The notes under the pieces were generated by a model. That model was not told where the DNA came from and did not search any database. It saw nothing but the letters and a program-made list of their open reading frames with translations. The position numbers were made by a program, and so were the translations under genes. A DNA stretch of 64,000 bases from Intrasporangium_A sp039812505 (lineage in GTDB: Bacteria; Actinomycetota; Actinomycetes; Actinomycetales; Dermatophilaceae), in the NCBI RefSeq assembly GCF_039812505.1, contig NZ_JBDIAQ010000005.1, positions 9,221 through 73,220 of the forward strand. The letters are read 5' to 3'. Positions 54,172-63,050 of the stretch are shown here, in pieces. Position 1 is the stretch's first letter. Each line of letters starts with the position of its first letter.

Positions 54172-54804
54172 TCAGCCGGGGAGCATTCCCGCCACCGCCC
54201 GCAGCGCCTCGCGCAGCTGCTGCGCCGAGGACGCCGGGAAGCCGTGCCTGCCGGTCACCTCGATCACCCGGGTACCCGGCGGTGCGTATGGCGCCAGCTC
54301 CGTGCCGCTGCCGAACGGGTCCGTGCTGCCCTGGATCACCCACGACGGGTCCGGGGCCAGCGCGAGCTCGTCCGCACGGAGCCGGTCGGGCCGACCGGGC
54401 GGGTGCAGGGGGAAGCTGAGCAGCAGCCCAGCCGCGGCACCGAGGGTGGCCGCGGTGCGGCAGGCCACGCGGGCCCCGGCGCTGCGGCCACCGACCACCA
54501 GCGGCCGGGGCAGCCGTCCGCGACCGGTGAGCAGGGACTCGACGATCGGCACCCAGGCCGCGTCGAGCGTTGGCGGCCGGGCGGCGACCCGGCGACCGGC
54601 AACGAGCCACGGCTGCTCGACGAGCGCCACCGCCCAGCCGTGCGCGACCAGCACGTCACGGGCCAGCGTCAGGTCGAGGGCGCCGACTCCTCCCCCGGCG
54701 CCGTGCCCGAGCGCCACGGTCCCACGGGCGCGAGCCGGGCGGCATACCCGTGCCCGGCCCGGGCCCGCCGGGGTGTCGACCTCGTGCACCCGCTCGGTCG
54801 TCAC
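54172..54804 (-). CDS. Alpha/beta-hydrolase (KANL3/Tex30-like)
   Basis: The 210-residue protein has the alpha/beta-hydrolase layout with GTVALGHGAGGGVGALDL (oxyanion region), the nucleophile elbow LVVGGRSAGARVACRTAA, a PLHPPGRPDRLRADE segment and a C-terminal RHGFPASSAQQLREAL with the likely His. It resembles KANL3/Tex30-type hydrolases; substrate unknown. GTG overlaps the SRAP stop by GTGA, so the two are coupled. A GTATGCCGC copy (54739-54747) lies inside, read as Val-Cys-Arg. Confidence 0.82.
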   Translation of the reverse strand: MTTERVHEVDTPAGPGRARVCRPARARGTVALGHGAGGGVGALDLTLARDVLVAHGWAVALVEQPWLVAGRRVAARPPTLDAAWVPIVESLLTGRGRLPRPLVVGGRSAGARVACRTAATLGAAAGLLLSFPLHPPGRPDRLRADELALAPDPSWVIQGSTDPFGSGTELAPYAPPGTRVIEVTGRHGFPASSAQQLREALRAVAGMLPG

Positions 54805-55634
54805 CCGCCGAGCACCTCCCCCGTCATCGGGTCGATGACGCCCTCGAGCTCGTCGGGTCCGACGCGCTCGAGCAGACCCGGCCCGTTGGCGGCGGTGGAC
54901 CCGACGGCGCGCCCGATCGGGTACGCCTCGAAGCGGCCCGGTCCCGCGGGCTCGAGGAGCCGGCGGACCACGTCGGGATCGTGCTCGCCCGGGTCGAGCC
55001 ACCGCCCCCACTGCCGGGGCTCGAGCACGAGAGGCTGCCGGTCGTGGATCCGGTCGAGGCCCGGCTCGGCGGGCGAGGTGACGATCGTGAACGTGGTGAG
55101 CCAGGCCCCGGGGTCGGCCTCGGGGACCGAGCGGTCGCGCCAGAACTCGTAGAGGCCGGCGAAGGCGACCGGGGCCCCGTCGGCCCGATGGACGAAGAAG
55201 GGCTGCTTGCGGGGTCTGCCCTTCGCGTCCCGGGCGGTCGGCGACGCCTGCCACTCGTACCAGCCGGCGGCCGGGACCAGGCACCGCCGCGCCAGCGCCG
55301 CCTTGGCGAACGCCCCCCGGCCAAGCACCGACTCGGCCCGGGCGTTGATCATCCGCAGCCCGGTCTTCGGGTCCTTCGCCCACGCCGGCACCAGGCCCCA
55401 GGTCAGCAGGCGCAGCTGTCGCGTCGCCGCGGCGTCCTCGCTCCCCCGCGGGCGGCGGGTCAGCACGACCGGTGCCTGCTTCGAGGGCGCCATGTTCCAG
55501 TCCGGCTGACCGGGCGGCGGCACCTGGGGCGACCTCAGGATGCTGCGTGCCGGGTCGCCGGTGTGGTCCTCGTCGATCTCGAACTGCTCGACCAGCTCGT
55601 CGGGCCGCGCGCTCGCGGCGTACCTCCCGCACAT
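54801..55634 (-). CDS. SRAP/HMCES-family abasic-site protein
   Basis: The 277-residue protein has the SRAP family residues: catalytic Cys2 (MCGRYAASARPDELVEQFEI), N47 in NMAPSKQAPVV, the Glu in LVPAAGWYEWQAS and the His in LDRIHDRQPLVLEPRQWGRW. SRAP proteins crosslink to abasic sites in single-stranded DNA and protect them. It is the counterpart of Rv3226c, upstream of sigR with the hydrolase. TAGGCT sits 7 nt before the ATG. Confidence 0.93.
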   Translation of the reverse strand: MCGRYAASARPDELVEQFEIDEDHTGDPARSILRSPQVPPPGQPDWNMAPSKQAPVVLTRRPRGSEDAAATRQLRLLTWGLVPAWAKDPKTGLRMINARAESVLGRGAFAKAALARRCLVPAAGWYEWQASPTARDAKGRPRKQPFFVHRADGAPVAFAGLYEFWRDRSVPEADPGAWLTTFTIVTSPAEPGLDRIHDRQPLVLEPRQWGRWLDPGEHDPDVVRRLLEPAGPGRFEAYPIGRAVGSTAANGPGLLERVGPDELEGVIDPMTGEVLGG

Positions 55635-55641
55635 GACGGCA

Positions 55642-55647
55642 AGCCTA
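55642..55647 (-). promoter_or_regulatory. -10-like box TAGGCT before the SRAP gene
   Basis: Read on the minus strand, TAGGCT ends 7 nt before the ATG at 55634. Confidence 0.42.
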
Positions 55648-55755
55648 GGCAGTGCCGACCGGGCCCGGCCTGGCGGTCGGACGCGGGTAAGTGGTTACGG
55701 TAGATGTCCACGGATCATCGAGGTCTCGGGCTTCCGGGGCCGGAGGAGGACCCCC

Positions 55756-56265
55756 ATGCTCGTCCGTCGCATTGCCCGGCCACTGCTCGCCTCGGTGTTC
55801 GTCGTGACCGGGTTCGAGGCCTTGCGCAACCCGGGGGCGCGCACCGCGCGGACGGCGCACCTGCTCGAGCAGGTGCCGACACCGGCCTCCCTCCCCGAGG
55901 ACCCCGGCGTGCTCGTGCGCGCCAACGGCGCCATCCTGCTCACCGGCGGCCTGCTGCTGGCGACCGGCCGGATGCCGCGCCTGGCCGCCACCGTCCTGGC
56001 CGCCTCCGTCGTCCCGACGGCAGCGATCGAGCACGCGTTCTGGGAGGAGACCGACCCCGACCGCAGGAAGCAGGCCCGCAGCCTGTTCCTGCGGGACGCC
56101 GGTCTGCTCGGCGGGCTGCTCCTCGCGGCGGCCGACACCGCGGGCCGGCCGGGTCTGGCGTGGCGGGCCCGGGAGCGGGCCCGCCACGGGGCCAGGCAGG
56201 TGAGCAGGTCGGCCCGGCGTGAGACGAGGCAGCTGGCCCGTGCCGCCCAGGGCGTCGTGAGCTGA
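55756..56265 (+). CDS. DoxX family membrane protein
   Basis: The 169-residue protein has a DoxX-type membrane core: IARPLLASVFVVTGFEALRN, ANGAILLTGGLLLATGRMPR, AATVLAASVVPTAAIEHAFW and LFLRDAGLLGGLLLAAADTA. The C-terminal tail is basic. GGAGGAGG (55742-55749) sits 6 nt before the ATG. It is divergent from the SRAP gene and 1 nt before aroA, suggesting cotranscription. DoxX proteins link to membrane redox processes; the exact role here is unknown. Confidence 0.85.
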   Translation: MLVRRIARPLLASVFVVTGFEALRNPGARTARTAHLLEQVPTPASLPEDPGVLVRANGAILLTGGLLLATGRMPRLAATVLAASVVPTAAIEHAFWEETDPDRRKQARSLFLRDAGLLGGLLLAAADTAGRPGLAWRARERARHGARQVSRSARRETRQLARAAQGVVS

Positions 56266-56266
56266 C

Positions 56267-57616
56267 GTGCCGGACGCCGACCACGCCCCGGCCACCACCT
56301 CGCTGATCGGGGCGGAGGACTGGCCCGCCCCGACCGCCGACGACCCGCTCCATGCGACGGTCTCCCTGCCGGGCAGCAAGTCGCTGACCAACCGCTACCT
56401 CGTGCTGTCCGCGCTGGCCGGTGAGCGGTCCCGGCTGCGCGCCCCGCTCCGTTCGCGGGACACCCTGCTGATGGCCGCGGCCCTGCGCCGTCTCGGTGTC
56501 GGTATCGACGACGTCGCCGACGAGGGCGAACCGGGGCCGGACGCAGCCGCCGACTGGCTCGTCACCCCGCCGGAGCGGCTGGGCGGCCACACCAGCGTCG
56601 ACTGCGGGCTGGCCGGCACGGTGATGCGGTTCCTGCCTGCCGTCGCGGTCCTGGCCGACGGTCCGGTCCGGCTGGACGGCGACCCGCAGGCCCGCACCCG
56701 GCCGATGGGCCCGCTCGTCGCCGCGCTGCGGACCCTCGGGGGCAGCGTCGACGACGGCGGCACCGGGCGTCTGCCCCTCACCGTCCACGGCGCGGGTGGC
56801 CTGGCCGGCGGAGCCGTGACGATGGATGCCTCGGCCTCGTCACAGTTCGTCTCCGCCCTGCTGCTGGCCGGAGCCCGCTACGAGTCGGGGGTCACGGTCC
56901 GGCACGCCGGCGGTCCGGTGCCGAGCCGGCCCCACATCCTGATGACCGTCGAGGCGCTGCGCGACACCGGGGTCGTCGTGGACGACTCGGAGGAGGACAC
57001 CTGGCGCGTCGAGCCGTCCGAGATCAACGGCCTCGACGTTGTCGTCGAGCCCGACCTGTCGAACGCCGGGCCGTTCCTCGCGGCCGCACTCGTCGCCGGT
57101 GGCAGCGTGCACGTGCCCGGGTGGCCTCAGCACACCACCCAGGCCGGCGACCTGATGCGGTACATCCTCGACGCCATGGGCGCCGACGTGCGCCTCGACC
57201 GTTCCGGCCTGACCGTCACCGGCAGCGGCGAGCTCGTGGGGCTGGACATCGACCTGCACGACGCGGCCGAGCTGACCCCGACGGTCGCGGCCCTGGCCGC
57301 TCTCGCGTCGACCCCGTCCTTGATCAGGGGCGTAGCGCACATCCGCGGCCACGAGACCGACCGCCTCGCCGCGCTCGCCACCGAGCTCGGTGCCCTCGGC
57401 AGCCAGGTGACCGAGACCGCGGACGGGCTGCGGATCGCGCCCGCCCCGCTGCGCGGGGGCCGGTTCCACACCTACGCGGACCACCGCCTGGCGACCGCCG
57501 CGGCGATCATCGGGCTGCGCGTGCCGGGGGTCACCGTCGAGGACGTCGGCACGACCGGCAAGACGCTGCCCGACTTCGTCGGACTCTGGGACCGCATGCT
57601 CGGGTCCACCCGATGA
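56267..57616 (+). CDS. aroA: 3-phosphoshikimate 1-carboxyvinyltransferase (EPSP synthase)
   Basis: The 449-residue enzyme makes EPSP from shikimate-3-P and PEP in aromatic amino acid synthesis. It has SLPGSKSLTNRYLVLSALAG (K38), VDCGLAGTVMRFLPAVAVLA, IRGHETDRLAALATELGALG and YADHRLATAAAIIGLRVPGV. GTG start just after DoxX and stop overlapping rsgA by ATGA. Same order as Rv3227-Rv3228. Confidence 0.97.
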   Translation: MPDADHAPATTSLIGAEDWPAPTADDPLHATVSLPGSKSLTNRYLVLSALAGERSRLRAPLRSRDTLLMAAALRRLGVGIDDVADEGEPGPDAAADWLVTPPERLGGHTSVDCGLAGTVMRFLPAVAVLADGPVRLDGDPQARTRPMGPLVAALRTLGGSVDDGGTGRLPLTVHGAGGLAGGAVTMDASASSQFVSALLLAGARYESGVTVRHAGGPVPSRPHILMTVEALRDTGVVVDDSEEDTWRVEPSEINGLDVVVEPDLSNAGPFLAAALVAGGSVHVPGWPQHTTQAGDLMRYILDAMGADVRLDRSGLTVTGSGELVGLDIDLHDAAELTPTVAALAALASTPSLIRGVAHIRGHETDRLAALATELGALGSQVTETADGLRIAPAPLRGGRFHTYADHRLATAAAIIGLRVPGVTVEDVGTTGKTLPDFVGLWDRMLGSTR

Positions 57617-58644
57617 GCTGGCGCCACCTCGACGAGGGCGACGTGCGGGTGCGACCCAACCGGCGCGGGTCGCGGCCCCGGACGAAGGAACGGCCGGCCC
57701 ACGCCGACGCGGTCACCGGGTTCGTCGTCGGCATCGACCGCGGCCGGTACACCTGTCTGGTCCGCGCCCCCCGGGCCCAGGGCGGGGGCGAGCACACCCT
57801 CGTGGCGATGAAGGCCCGGGAGATCGGGCGCAGCCGCATCGTCGTCGGCGACCGGGTGGCGCTCGTCGGGGACACGTCCGGCCGGCCGGACACCCTGGCC
57901 CGCATCGTGCGGGTCCAGCCGCGCGCCTCGGTCCTGCGCCGGACCGCCGACGACGCGGACCCCGTCGAGCGGGTCATCGTGGCCAACGCCGACCTGCTCG
58001 TGATCGTCACGGCCCTGGCTGATCCCGAGCCGCGGCCCAGGATGGTCGACCGGTGCCTCGTGGCCGCCTACGACGCCGGGCTCGTCCCACTGCTCGCCCT
58101 GACCAAGGCCGACCTCGTCGACCCACTGGCGTTCCTGCGCACCTATGCGCCGCTGGACGTCGACTACGTCGTGACCGCCCGACAGGGCGGCACGATCCGT
58201 GGCCTCGACGACCTCCGGGGGCGTCTCGCCGGGCGGGTCTCGGTACTCGTCGGACACTCGGGGGTGGGCAAGAGCACCCTGGTGAACGCGCTCGTGCCCG
58301 GCGCGGGGCGGGTCACCGGGGAGGTCAACGACGTGACCGGCCGGGGCCGGCACACCTCGACGAACGTCGTGGCGCTGCGGCTGCCCGACGACCGGGGCTG
58401 GGTCATCGACACCCCGGGCGTGCGCTCGTTCGGGCTCGCGCACATCGGCCCGGACCGGATCGTCGAGCACTTCCCCGACCTGTCACCGGGCACCGACGGG
58501 TGCCCCCGGGGGTGCACCCACGACGAACCGGAGTGCGCGCTCGACGCCTGGGTCGCGGGGGGGCACGCCGGCCCGGCGGGTCCGGCCCGGCTCGAGTCGC
58601 TGCGCCGCCTGCTGCAGAGCCGCTCCGCCGCCGAGGAGTGGTGA
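57613..58644 (+). CDS. rsgA: Ribosome small-subunit GTPase RsgA
   Basis: The 343-residue protein is a circularly permuted GTPase with G4 ALTKADLVD before G1 VLVGHSGVGKSTLVNALVPG and G3 VIDTPGVRSFGL, plus a C-terminal zinc-binding CPRGCTHDEPECALDAWV. It assists maturation of the 30S subunit. The N-terminal OB-fold (VVGIDRGRYTCLVRAPRAQ) is present. ATG start overlaps aroA by ATGA. Confidence 0.95.
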   Translation: MSWRHLDEGDVRVRPNRRGSRPRTKERPAHADAVTGFVVGIDRGRYTCLVRAPRAQGGGEHTLVAMKAREIGRSRIVVGDRVALVGDTSGRPDTLARIVRVQPRASVLRRTADDADPVERVIVANADLLVIVTALADPEPRPRMVDRCLVAAYDAGLVPLLALTKADLVDPLAFLRTYAPLDVDYVVTARQGGTIRGLDDLRGRLAGRVSVLVGHSGVGKSTLVNALVPGAGRVTGEVNDVTGRGRHTSTNVVALRLPDDRGWVIDTPGVRSFGLAHIGPDRIVEHFPDLSPGTDGCPRGCTHDEPECALDAWVAGGHAGPAGPARLESLRRLLQSRSAAEEW

Positions 58645-58649
58645 GCCGC

Positions 58650-58655
58650 TAGGCT
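58650..58655 (+). promoter_or_regulatory. -10-like box TAGGCT before hisN
   Basis: TAGGCT ends 8 nt before the GTG of hisN, in the 19-bp gap after rsgA. Confidence 0.4.
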
Positions 58656-58663
58656 CCGGCGAC

Positions 58664-59449
58664 GTGACCGCCTACGACGACGACCTCCGGCTCGCCCACG
58701 TGCTCGCCGACACGGTCGACCAGCTGACCCTCGACCGCTTCAGGGCCGCCGACCTCGTCGTCGAGTCCAAGCCGGACCTCACGCCGGTGACCGACGCCGA
58801 CCGCTCCGCCGAGGCGCTGATCCGAGCCCAGCTGAAGCGCTCGCGCCCCCGCGACGCGGTCGAGGGCGAGGAGTTCGAGCGCACCGGTCGCGGTCCGCGG
58901 CGCTGGATCATCGACCCGATCGACGGGACGAAGAACTTCGTGCGCGGCGTCCCGGTCTGGGCCACCCTCATCGGGCTCGTGGACGAGGACCGCCCCGTCG
59001 CCGGGCTCGTCTCGGCACCGGCCCTGCATCGTCGGTGGTGGGCATCCGTGGGAGCGGGTGCGTGGACCGGGCGTTCGCTCACGTCGGCGCACCGGATCAC
59101 CGTGTCGGGAGTGAGCCGCCTCGCGGACGCGTCCCTGTCGTACGCGTCGCTCTCGGCCTGGCGCGGTGTGGACCGGCAGGAGGCGTTCCTCGGACTGCTG
59201 GACGACTGCTGGCGCACCCGGGCCTACGGTGACTTCTGGTCGTACATGCTCGTGGCCGAGGGCGCCGTCGACATCGCTGCCGAGCCGGAGCTAGCGGTGT
59301 ACGACATGGCCGCTCTCGTGCCGATCGTCGAGGAGGCCGGCGGGCGCTTCACCGGCCTCGACGGCCGGCCGGGCTGCTGGAGCGGCAACGCCGTCGCGAC
59401 GAACGGGCACCTGCACGACGAGGTGCTGCACCGGCTGGGCGACCGATAG
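58664..59449 (+). CDS. hisN: Histidinol-phosphatase HisN (inositol monophosphatase family)
   Basis: The 261-residue enzyme has the Mg-binding motifs of the IMPase family: VESKPDLTPVTDADRSAEAL, VEGEEFERTGRGPRRWIIDP, DPIDGTKNFVRGVPVWATLI, and a C-terminal AVYDMAALVPIVEEAGGRF. The sequence pattern fits the actinobacterial HisN class, which dephosphorylates histidinol-P. GTG start with TAGGCT 8 nt upstream, 19 bp after rsgA. It ends in a strong terminator containing the 9-mer. Confidence 0.92.
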   Translation: MTAYDDDLRLAHVLADTVDQLTLDRFRAADLVVESKPDLTPVTDADRSAEALIRAQLKRSRPRDAVEGEEFERTGRGPRRWIIDPIDGTKNFVRGVPVWATLIGLVDEDRPVAGLVSAPALHRRWWASVGAGAWTGRSLTSAHRITVSGVSRLADASLSYASLSAWRGVDRQEAFLGLLDDCWRTRAYGDFWSYMLVAEGAVDIAAEPELAVYDMAALVPIVEEAGGRFTGLDGRPGCWSGNAVATNGHLHDEVLHRLGDR

Positions 59450-59469
59450 CCGCGCGGTCAGCGGCGCCC

Positions 59470-59506
59470 GGCACAGCGGCATACGGCAGCCGTATGCCGC
59501 TGTGCC
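59470..59506. terminator. Strong bidirectional terminator with an inverted pair of the 9-mer
   Basis: A 17-bp perfect stem (59470-59486 / 59490-59506) closes a 3-nt loop CAG. It lies 20 nt after the hisN stop and before the convergent M16 gene. Each arm carries GTATGCCGC (59476-59484 and 59492-59500). Confidence 0.85.
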
Positions 59507-59522
59507 CGGCGGGCGCGCCGCT

Positions 59523-59569
59523 GTGCTCAGTGGTCATGCCGCTGTGCTCAGTGGTCGTGCTCAGTGGTC
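59523..59569. repeat. Three copies of a 13-mer at the M16 gene end
   Basis: GTGCTCAGTGGTC occurs at 59523-59535, 59544-59556 and 59557-59569. The last covers the stop codon of the M16 gene; read on the minus strand each copy contains GACCACTGA, repeating Asp-His-stop. Confidence 0.85.
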
Positions 59570-60946
59570 GTGCACCACGGTGACGGGGCCGAGCCCGAGG
59601 GACTCGATCCCCGCGAGGTGCGCGGTGGCGTCGCCGACGACCACGATCGTCCAGCCGCCGCCGGGGCGGTCCGGGTCGACGCCGGCCGCCCGCGCGAACC
59701 GGTCGAAGGCCCGGTCGACCCGCGCCGCGTCGACGGTGGCGAGGTCGCGCAGGTTGTCGGTCGTGAACTGGGTCGTGCGCCCGTCGAGCGCCATCATGAT
59801 CGCCTCGTCCGCGACGTCGTCGGCGGTGGCGAACCGCCCCGGCGCCGTCTTGCCGATGAAGTCGACCCCGGAGCGCACCTCGGTGTCCGAGAACCCGCGG
59901 CACCCGGACTCGAGCAGCCCGACGAGCACGCCGAGTGACTCCGCCGTGACGTCACCGCGCACGGATCCGGCGGTCAGGAACAGCCCGCCCGACCGACGGG
60001 GCCGGAAGCTGGAGCGGATGCCGTACGTGTAGCCCTTCTCCTCGCGAAGGACCGCGTCGATGCGAGCCGTCGGCGACCCACCGAGCACGAACCCGATCAC
60101 CGGGTATGGCGCCCAGCCGCCCGCGACGGATCGGTCGGGCCCGGGTGCGCCGACGACGATCTCCGACTGGACCGAGTCCGGACGATCCACGACGACGATG
60201 CGGCAGCGGTCCTGCGCCAGGACCGCCGTACGCCTGACGAAGGGACCTTGCCCGCGCCCGGGGTGCCAGCCACCCAACGCAGCGCCCACCAGGGCGGGCA
60301 CGTCGAGCCCGGACAGGTCGCCGGACACGACGATGGTCGCGCCACTCGACACCACGTGCTCGGTGTGGAACGCGACCACGGCCTCACGGGTGATGGCAGT
60401 GACGGTCTCGCGGGTGCCGCCGACCGGGCGGGAGGCTCGGTCATCGTCGGCATAGAAGGTCCGGACGAACTCGAGAACCCCTCGGTTGGCCGCCACCGCG
60501 CGTTCCTGGTCGATCTCGGCGAGCCGGGCCCGGACCTGGCGCGCCACCTCGGCCTCGGGGAAGACGGGCTCGGTGATGATCTGGCGCAGCAGGTCGAGCG
60601 CGGCCGCGAGGTTGCCCTTGACGACCTCGAGGTCCATGGTCAGGCCGCTCTCGCCGATGCCCGCTCCGAAGCTGACGCCCTTGCGCTCGAGCAGCCGGGC
60701 GAACTCCTCGGCGCTGTGGCGCGCGGTGCCCTCGTCGAGGGTTCGCGCCATGATCGTGGCCACGCCCTCGAGCTGCCGTGGCTCCGCCGCGGGCGAGACC
60801 GGCAGGCCGACGCGGACCGACACCACGTACTGGCCCGGCAGGTGGTACGTCAACAGGGTCACCTCGCCGGGCAGGGCCGTCGTGGACCCCGTCGGGAAGC
60901 TCCACGGCGCCGGCGGCGCCACCGCCGGCCGGGCGAGCCCGGTCAC
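59561..60946 (-). CDS. M16 peptidase family, inactive subunit
   Basis: The 461-residue protein has the two-half M16 fold (VTLLTYHLPGQYVVSVRVGL, GVATIMARTLDEGTARHSA, DRPDSVQSEIVVGAPGPDRS, YTYGIRSSFRPRRSGGLFLT) but no HxxEH zinc site. It probably forms a heterodimer with the active partner encoded just upstream, whose stop overlaps this GTG by GTGA. Such pairs are known in bacteria. The C-terminus ends in the triplicated 13-mer. Confidence 0.88.
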   Translation of the reverse strand: MTGLARPAVAPPAPWSFPTGSTTALPGEVTLLTYHLPGQYVVSVRVGLPVSPAAEPRQLEGVATIMARTLDEGTARHSAEEFARLLERKGVSFGAGIGESGLTMDLEVVKGNLAAALDLLRQIITEPVFPEAEVARQVRARLAEIDQERAVAANRGVLEFVRTFYADDDRASRPVGGTRETVTAITREAVVAFHTEHVVSSGATIVVSGDLSGLDVPALVGAALGGWHPGRGQGPFVRRTAVLAQDRCRIVVVDRPDSVQSEIVVGAPGPDRSVAGGWAPYPVIGFVLGGSPTARIDAVLREEKGYTYGIRSSFRPRRSGGLFLTAGSVRGDVTAESLGVLVGLLESGCRGFSDTEVRSGVDFIGKTAPGRFATADDVADEAIMMALDGRTTQFTTDNLRDLATVDAARVDRAFDRFARAAGVDPDRPGGGWTIVVVGDATAHLAGIESLGLGPVTVVHDH

Positions 60947-62232
60947 GCGGCCACCTCCGCGTCGGACTCGGCCAGGAAGCGGACGACGGCCCGGCTCTCC
61001 GGTCGTAGCCAGCGGGCCGCGGCGGCACGTACGTCGTCGGCGGTGACGGCCCGGACGTGGTCCACGAGCTGGTTGACGTAGTCGGGGTCGTCGTGCAGCA
61101 GGGTGTAGTGGCTGAGGTGGTCGGCACGTTCGTCGAGCCCGGCCAACGAGCTCAGCCACGTGCGTTCCGTGTCGGCGACGACCGACTCCATCTCCGTCTC
61201 GTCGGGACCCTCCTCGACGAACCGCGTCACCTCCTCCACGAGCGCCTGCTCGACGGCCTCGGCGTCGGCGCCCGACACGACGTCGACCACGAGCGCCCCC
61301 AGGCCCACCCCGTCGACGAGCCCCATGGTCCAGCCGCCCACCGAGGTCGCCGTCTCGTCGCCCCGCACGAGCCGGCGCACCAGCCGCGAGCTGGCCAGAC
61401 CGCCGAGCACGTCGACGGCGATCGCGCAGGCGTGGTACTGCGGGGTGGCGTCGACCGGGAGCCGGAAGGTGACGTAGAGCCGGTCGTTCGGCACGTCGCC
61501 CGTCCGGTCGAGCCGGGCCGGTGCGGCCAGCGGCGCCAGCTGCGGCAGCACCGGCCGGGAGCGCAGCTCGATGGGCCGCAGGTCGCCGAAGTACCGCTCG
61601 GCCATGGCGAACCCGTGCTCCGGGGTGAGGTCGCCGGCCAGCGTCAGCACGGTGTTGTTCGGCCCGTAGTGGGCGCGGAAGAAGGCGTGGACGTCCTCGA
61701 GCGTGGCGGCATCGAGGTCCTGCATGGACCCGATCGTCGGGTGGTGGTAGGGGTGGTCGGCCGGGAACACGGTCGCGTAGACGTCCACCAGCGCGGTGCC
61801 GTACGGCTGGTTGTCATAGCGCTGGCGCTTCTCCTCCTTGACGACGTCGCGCTGGTTGTCGAGGTTCTCCTGGCTGACCGCGTCGAGCAGGTGCCCGTGC
61901 CGGTCGGCCTCGAGCCAGAGCGCGAGCTCGAGCGCGCCGGTGGGGACGGTCTCGAAGTAGTTGGTCCGGTCGAACCACGTCGTCGCGTTGAGCCGGGCGC
62001 CCTGGTCCATCAGCAGCGAGAAGTGCTCCCCGGACGCGACGTTGCGACTGCCCTGGAACATCAGGTGCTCGAAGAGGTGGGCGAACCCGGTGCGCCCGGG
62101 GCTCTCGTGCCGCGACCCGACACCGACCCACAGGTTGACGGCGACCGCCGGGACGGCGTGGTCCTCGGACACGACCACCCGCAGCCCGTTCTCGAGCGTG
62201 GTCCGGGCGAGCGGATAGGCGATCCTCGTCAC
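60943..62232 (-). CDS. M16 family zinc peptidase, active subunit
   Basis: The 429-residue peptidase has the inverted zinc motif HLFEH in GFAHLFEHLMFQGSRNVASG (H52, E55, H56) and the downstream glutamate region VVKEEKRQRYDNQPYGTALV. A typical M16 core follows (FFRAHYGPNNTVLTLAGDLT, SSRLVRRLVRGDETATSVGG). TAGGGT lies 7 nt before the GTG. It is the first gene of the M16 pair. Confidence 0.93.
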   Translation of the reverse strand: MTRIAYPLARTTLENGLRVVVSEDHAVPAVAVNLWVGVGSRHESPGRTGFAHLFEHLMFQGSRNVASGEHFSLLMDQGARLNATTWFDRTNYFETVPTGALELALWLEADRHGHLLDAVSQENLDNQRDVVKEEKRQRYDNQPYGTALVDVYATVFPADHPYHHPTIGSMQDLDAATLEDVHAFFRAHYGPNNTVLTLAGDLTPEHGFAMAERYFGDLRPIELRSRPVLPQLAPLAAPARLDRTGDVPNDRLYVTFRLPVDATPQYHACAIAVDVLGGLASSRLVRRLVRGDETATSVGGWTMGLVDGVGLGALVVDVVSGADAEAVEQALVEEVTRFVEEGPDETEMESVVADTERTWLSSLAGLDERADHLSHYTLLHDDPDYVNQLVDHVRAVTADDVRAAAARWLRPESRAVVRFLAESDAEVAA

Positions 62233-62239
62233 GACTCAG

Positions 62240-62245
62240 ACCCTA
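62240..62245 (-). promoter_or_regulatory. -10-like box TAGGGT before the active M16 gene
   Basis: Read on the minus strand, TAGGGT ends 7 nt before the GTG at 62232. Confidence 0.4.
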
Positions 62246-62310
62246 TGCGATGCCCCTGTCAGGCCCCGCCGGACCGGCAGGCGGCTGCCTTCCCACCCTC
62301 CGGTCCGAGG

Positions 62311-63003
62311 TCACGTCGCGAGCATCCAGTCGAGAGCCTGCGCGGCGTGGATCGCGGTGGTGTCGTAGACCGGCACCGGGGAGTCGTTCGCGCCGACGAG
62401 CAGCCCGACCTCGGTGCAGCCCAGGATGATCCCCTCGGCGCCACGCTGCGCGAGCCGGGCGATGACCTCGCGGTAACGCTGCCTCGAGTCCGCGCGGACC
62501 ACGTCCAGGCAGAGCTCGTCGTAGATGATCCGGTGCACGTCCGCCCGGTCGTCCGCGTCGGGCACGAGCACCTCGAGCCCGTTGCTGCGAAGCCGCCCGA
62601 CGTAGAAGTCCTGCTCCATGGTGAAGGCCGTGGCCAGCAGCCCGACCACGCGCCGGCCGTCCGCCCGCACCCGGGCCGCGGTCGCGTCGGCGATGTGCAG
62701 CAGGGGTATGCCGCCGGCCGCCTCCAGCTCCCCGGCGACCTTGTGCATGGTGTTCGTCGCGAGCAGCAGACCCTCGGCGCCTGCCCGCTCGAGGGCCCGG
62801 GCAGCCTCGACGAGCACCGCCACGGTGCCGGCCCAGTCACCCTCGTGCTGCATCGCGGCCAACGGCGCGAAGTCCACGCTGCGCAGCAGCAGGTTCGCGG
62901 AGTGCAGTCCCCCGAGCCGCTGCGAGACGCCGTGGTTTAGCAGGCGGTAGTACTCGACGGTGCTGGTCCAGCTCATCCCGCCCAGGATCCCCAGGAGTCG
63001 CAT
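62311..63003 (-). CDS. Aspartate/glutamate racemase family protein with Thr/Cys active site
   Basis: The 230-residue protein has the family start RLLGILGGMSWTSTVEYYRL and second active-site segment EGIILGCTEVGLLVG (C196), but the first site is LATNTMHKVAGELE, with Thr83 where many members have Cys. This Thr/Cys pattern matches the E. coli L-Asp/Glu-specific racemase. TACGGT sits 6 nt before the ATG. A GTATGCCGC copy lies at 62706-62714. Substrate is not proved. Confidence 0.85.
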   Translation of the reverse strand: MRLLGILGGMSWTSTVEYYRLLNHGVSQRLGGLHSANLLLRSVDFAPLAAMQHEGDWAGTVAVLVEAARALERAGAEGLLLATNTMHKVAGELEAAGGIPLLHIADATAARVRADGRRVVGLLATAFTMEQDFYVGRLRSNGLEVLVPDADDRADVHRIIYDELCLDVVRADSRQRYREVIARLAQRGAEGIILGCTEVGLLVGANDSPVPVYDTTAIHAAQALDWMLAT

Positions 63004-63009
63004 CCACCC

Positions 63010-63015
63010 ACCGTA
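63010..63015 (-). promoter_or_regulatory. -10-like box TACGGT before the racemase gene
   Basis: Read on the minus strand, TACGGT ends 6 nt before the ATG at 63003. Confidence 0.4.
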
Positions 63016-63050
63016 GACGGCGGAGGACCGCCCCCCCGGCAAGCTGCCGG

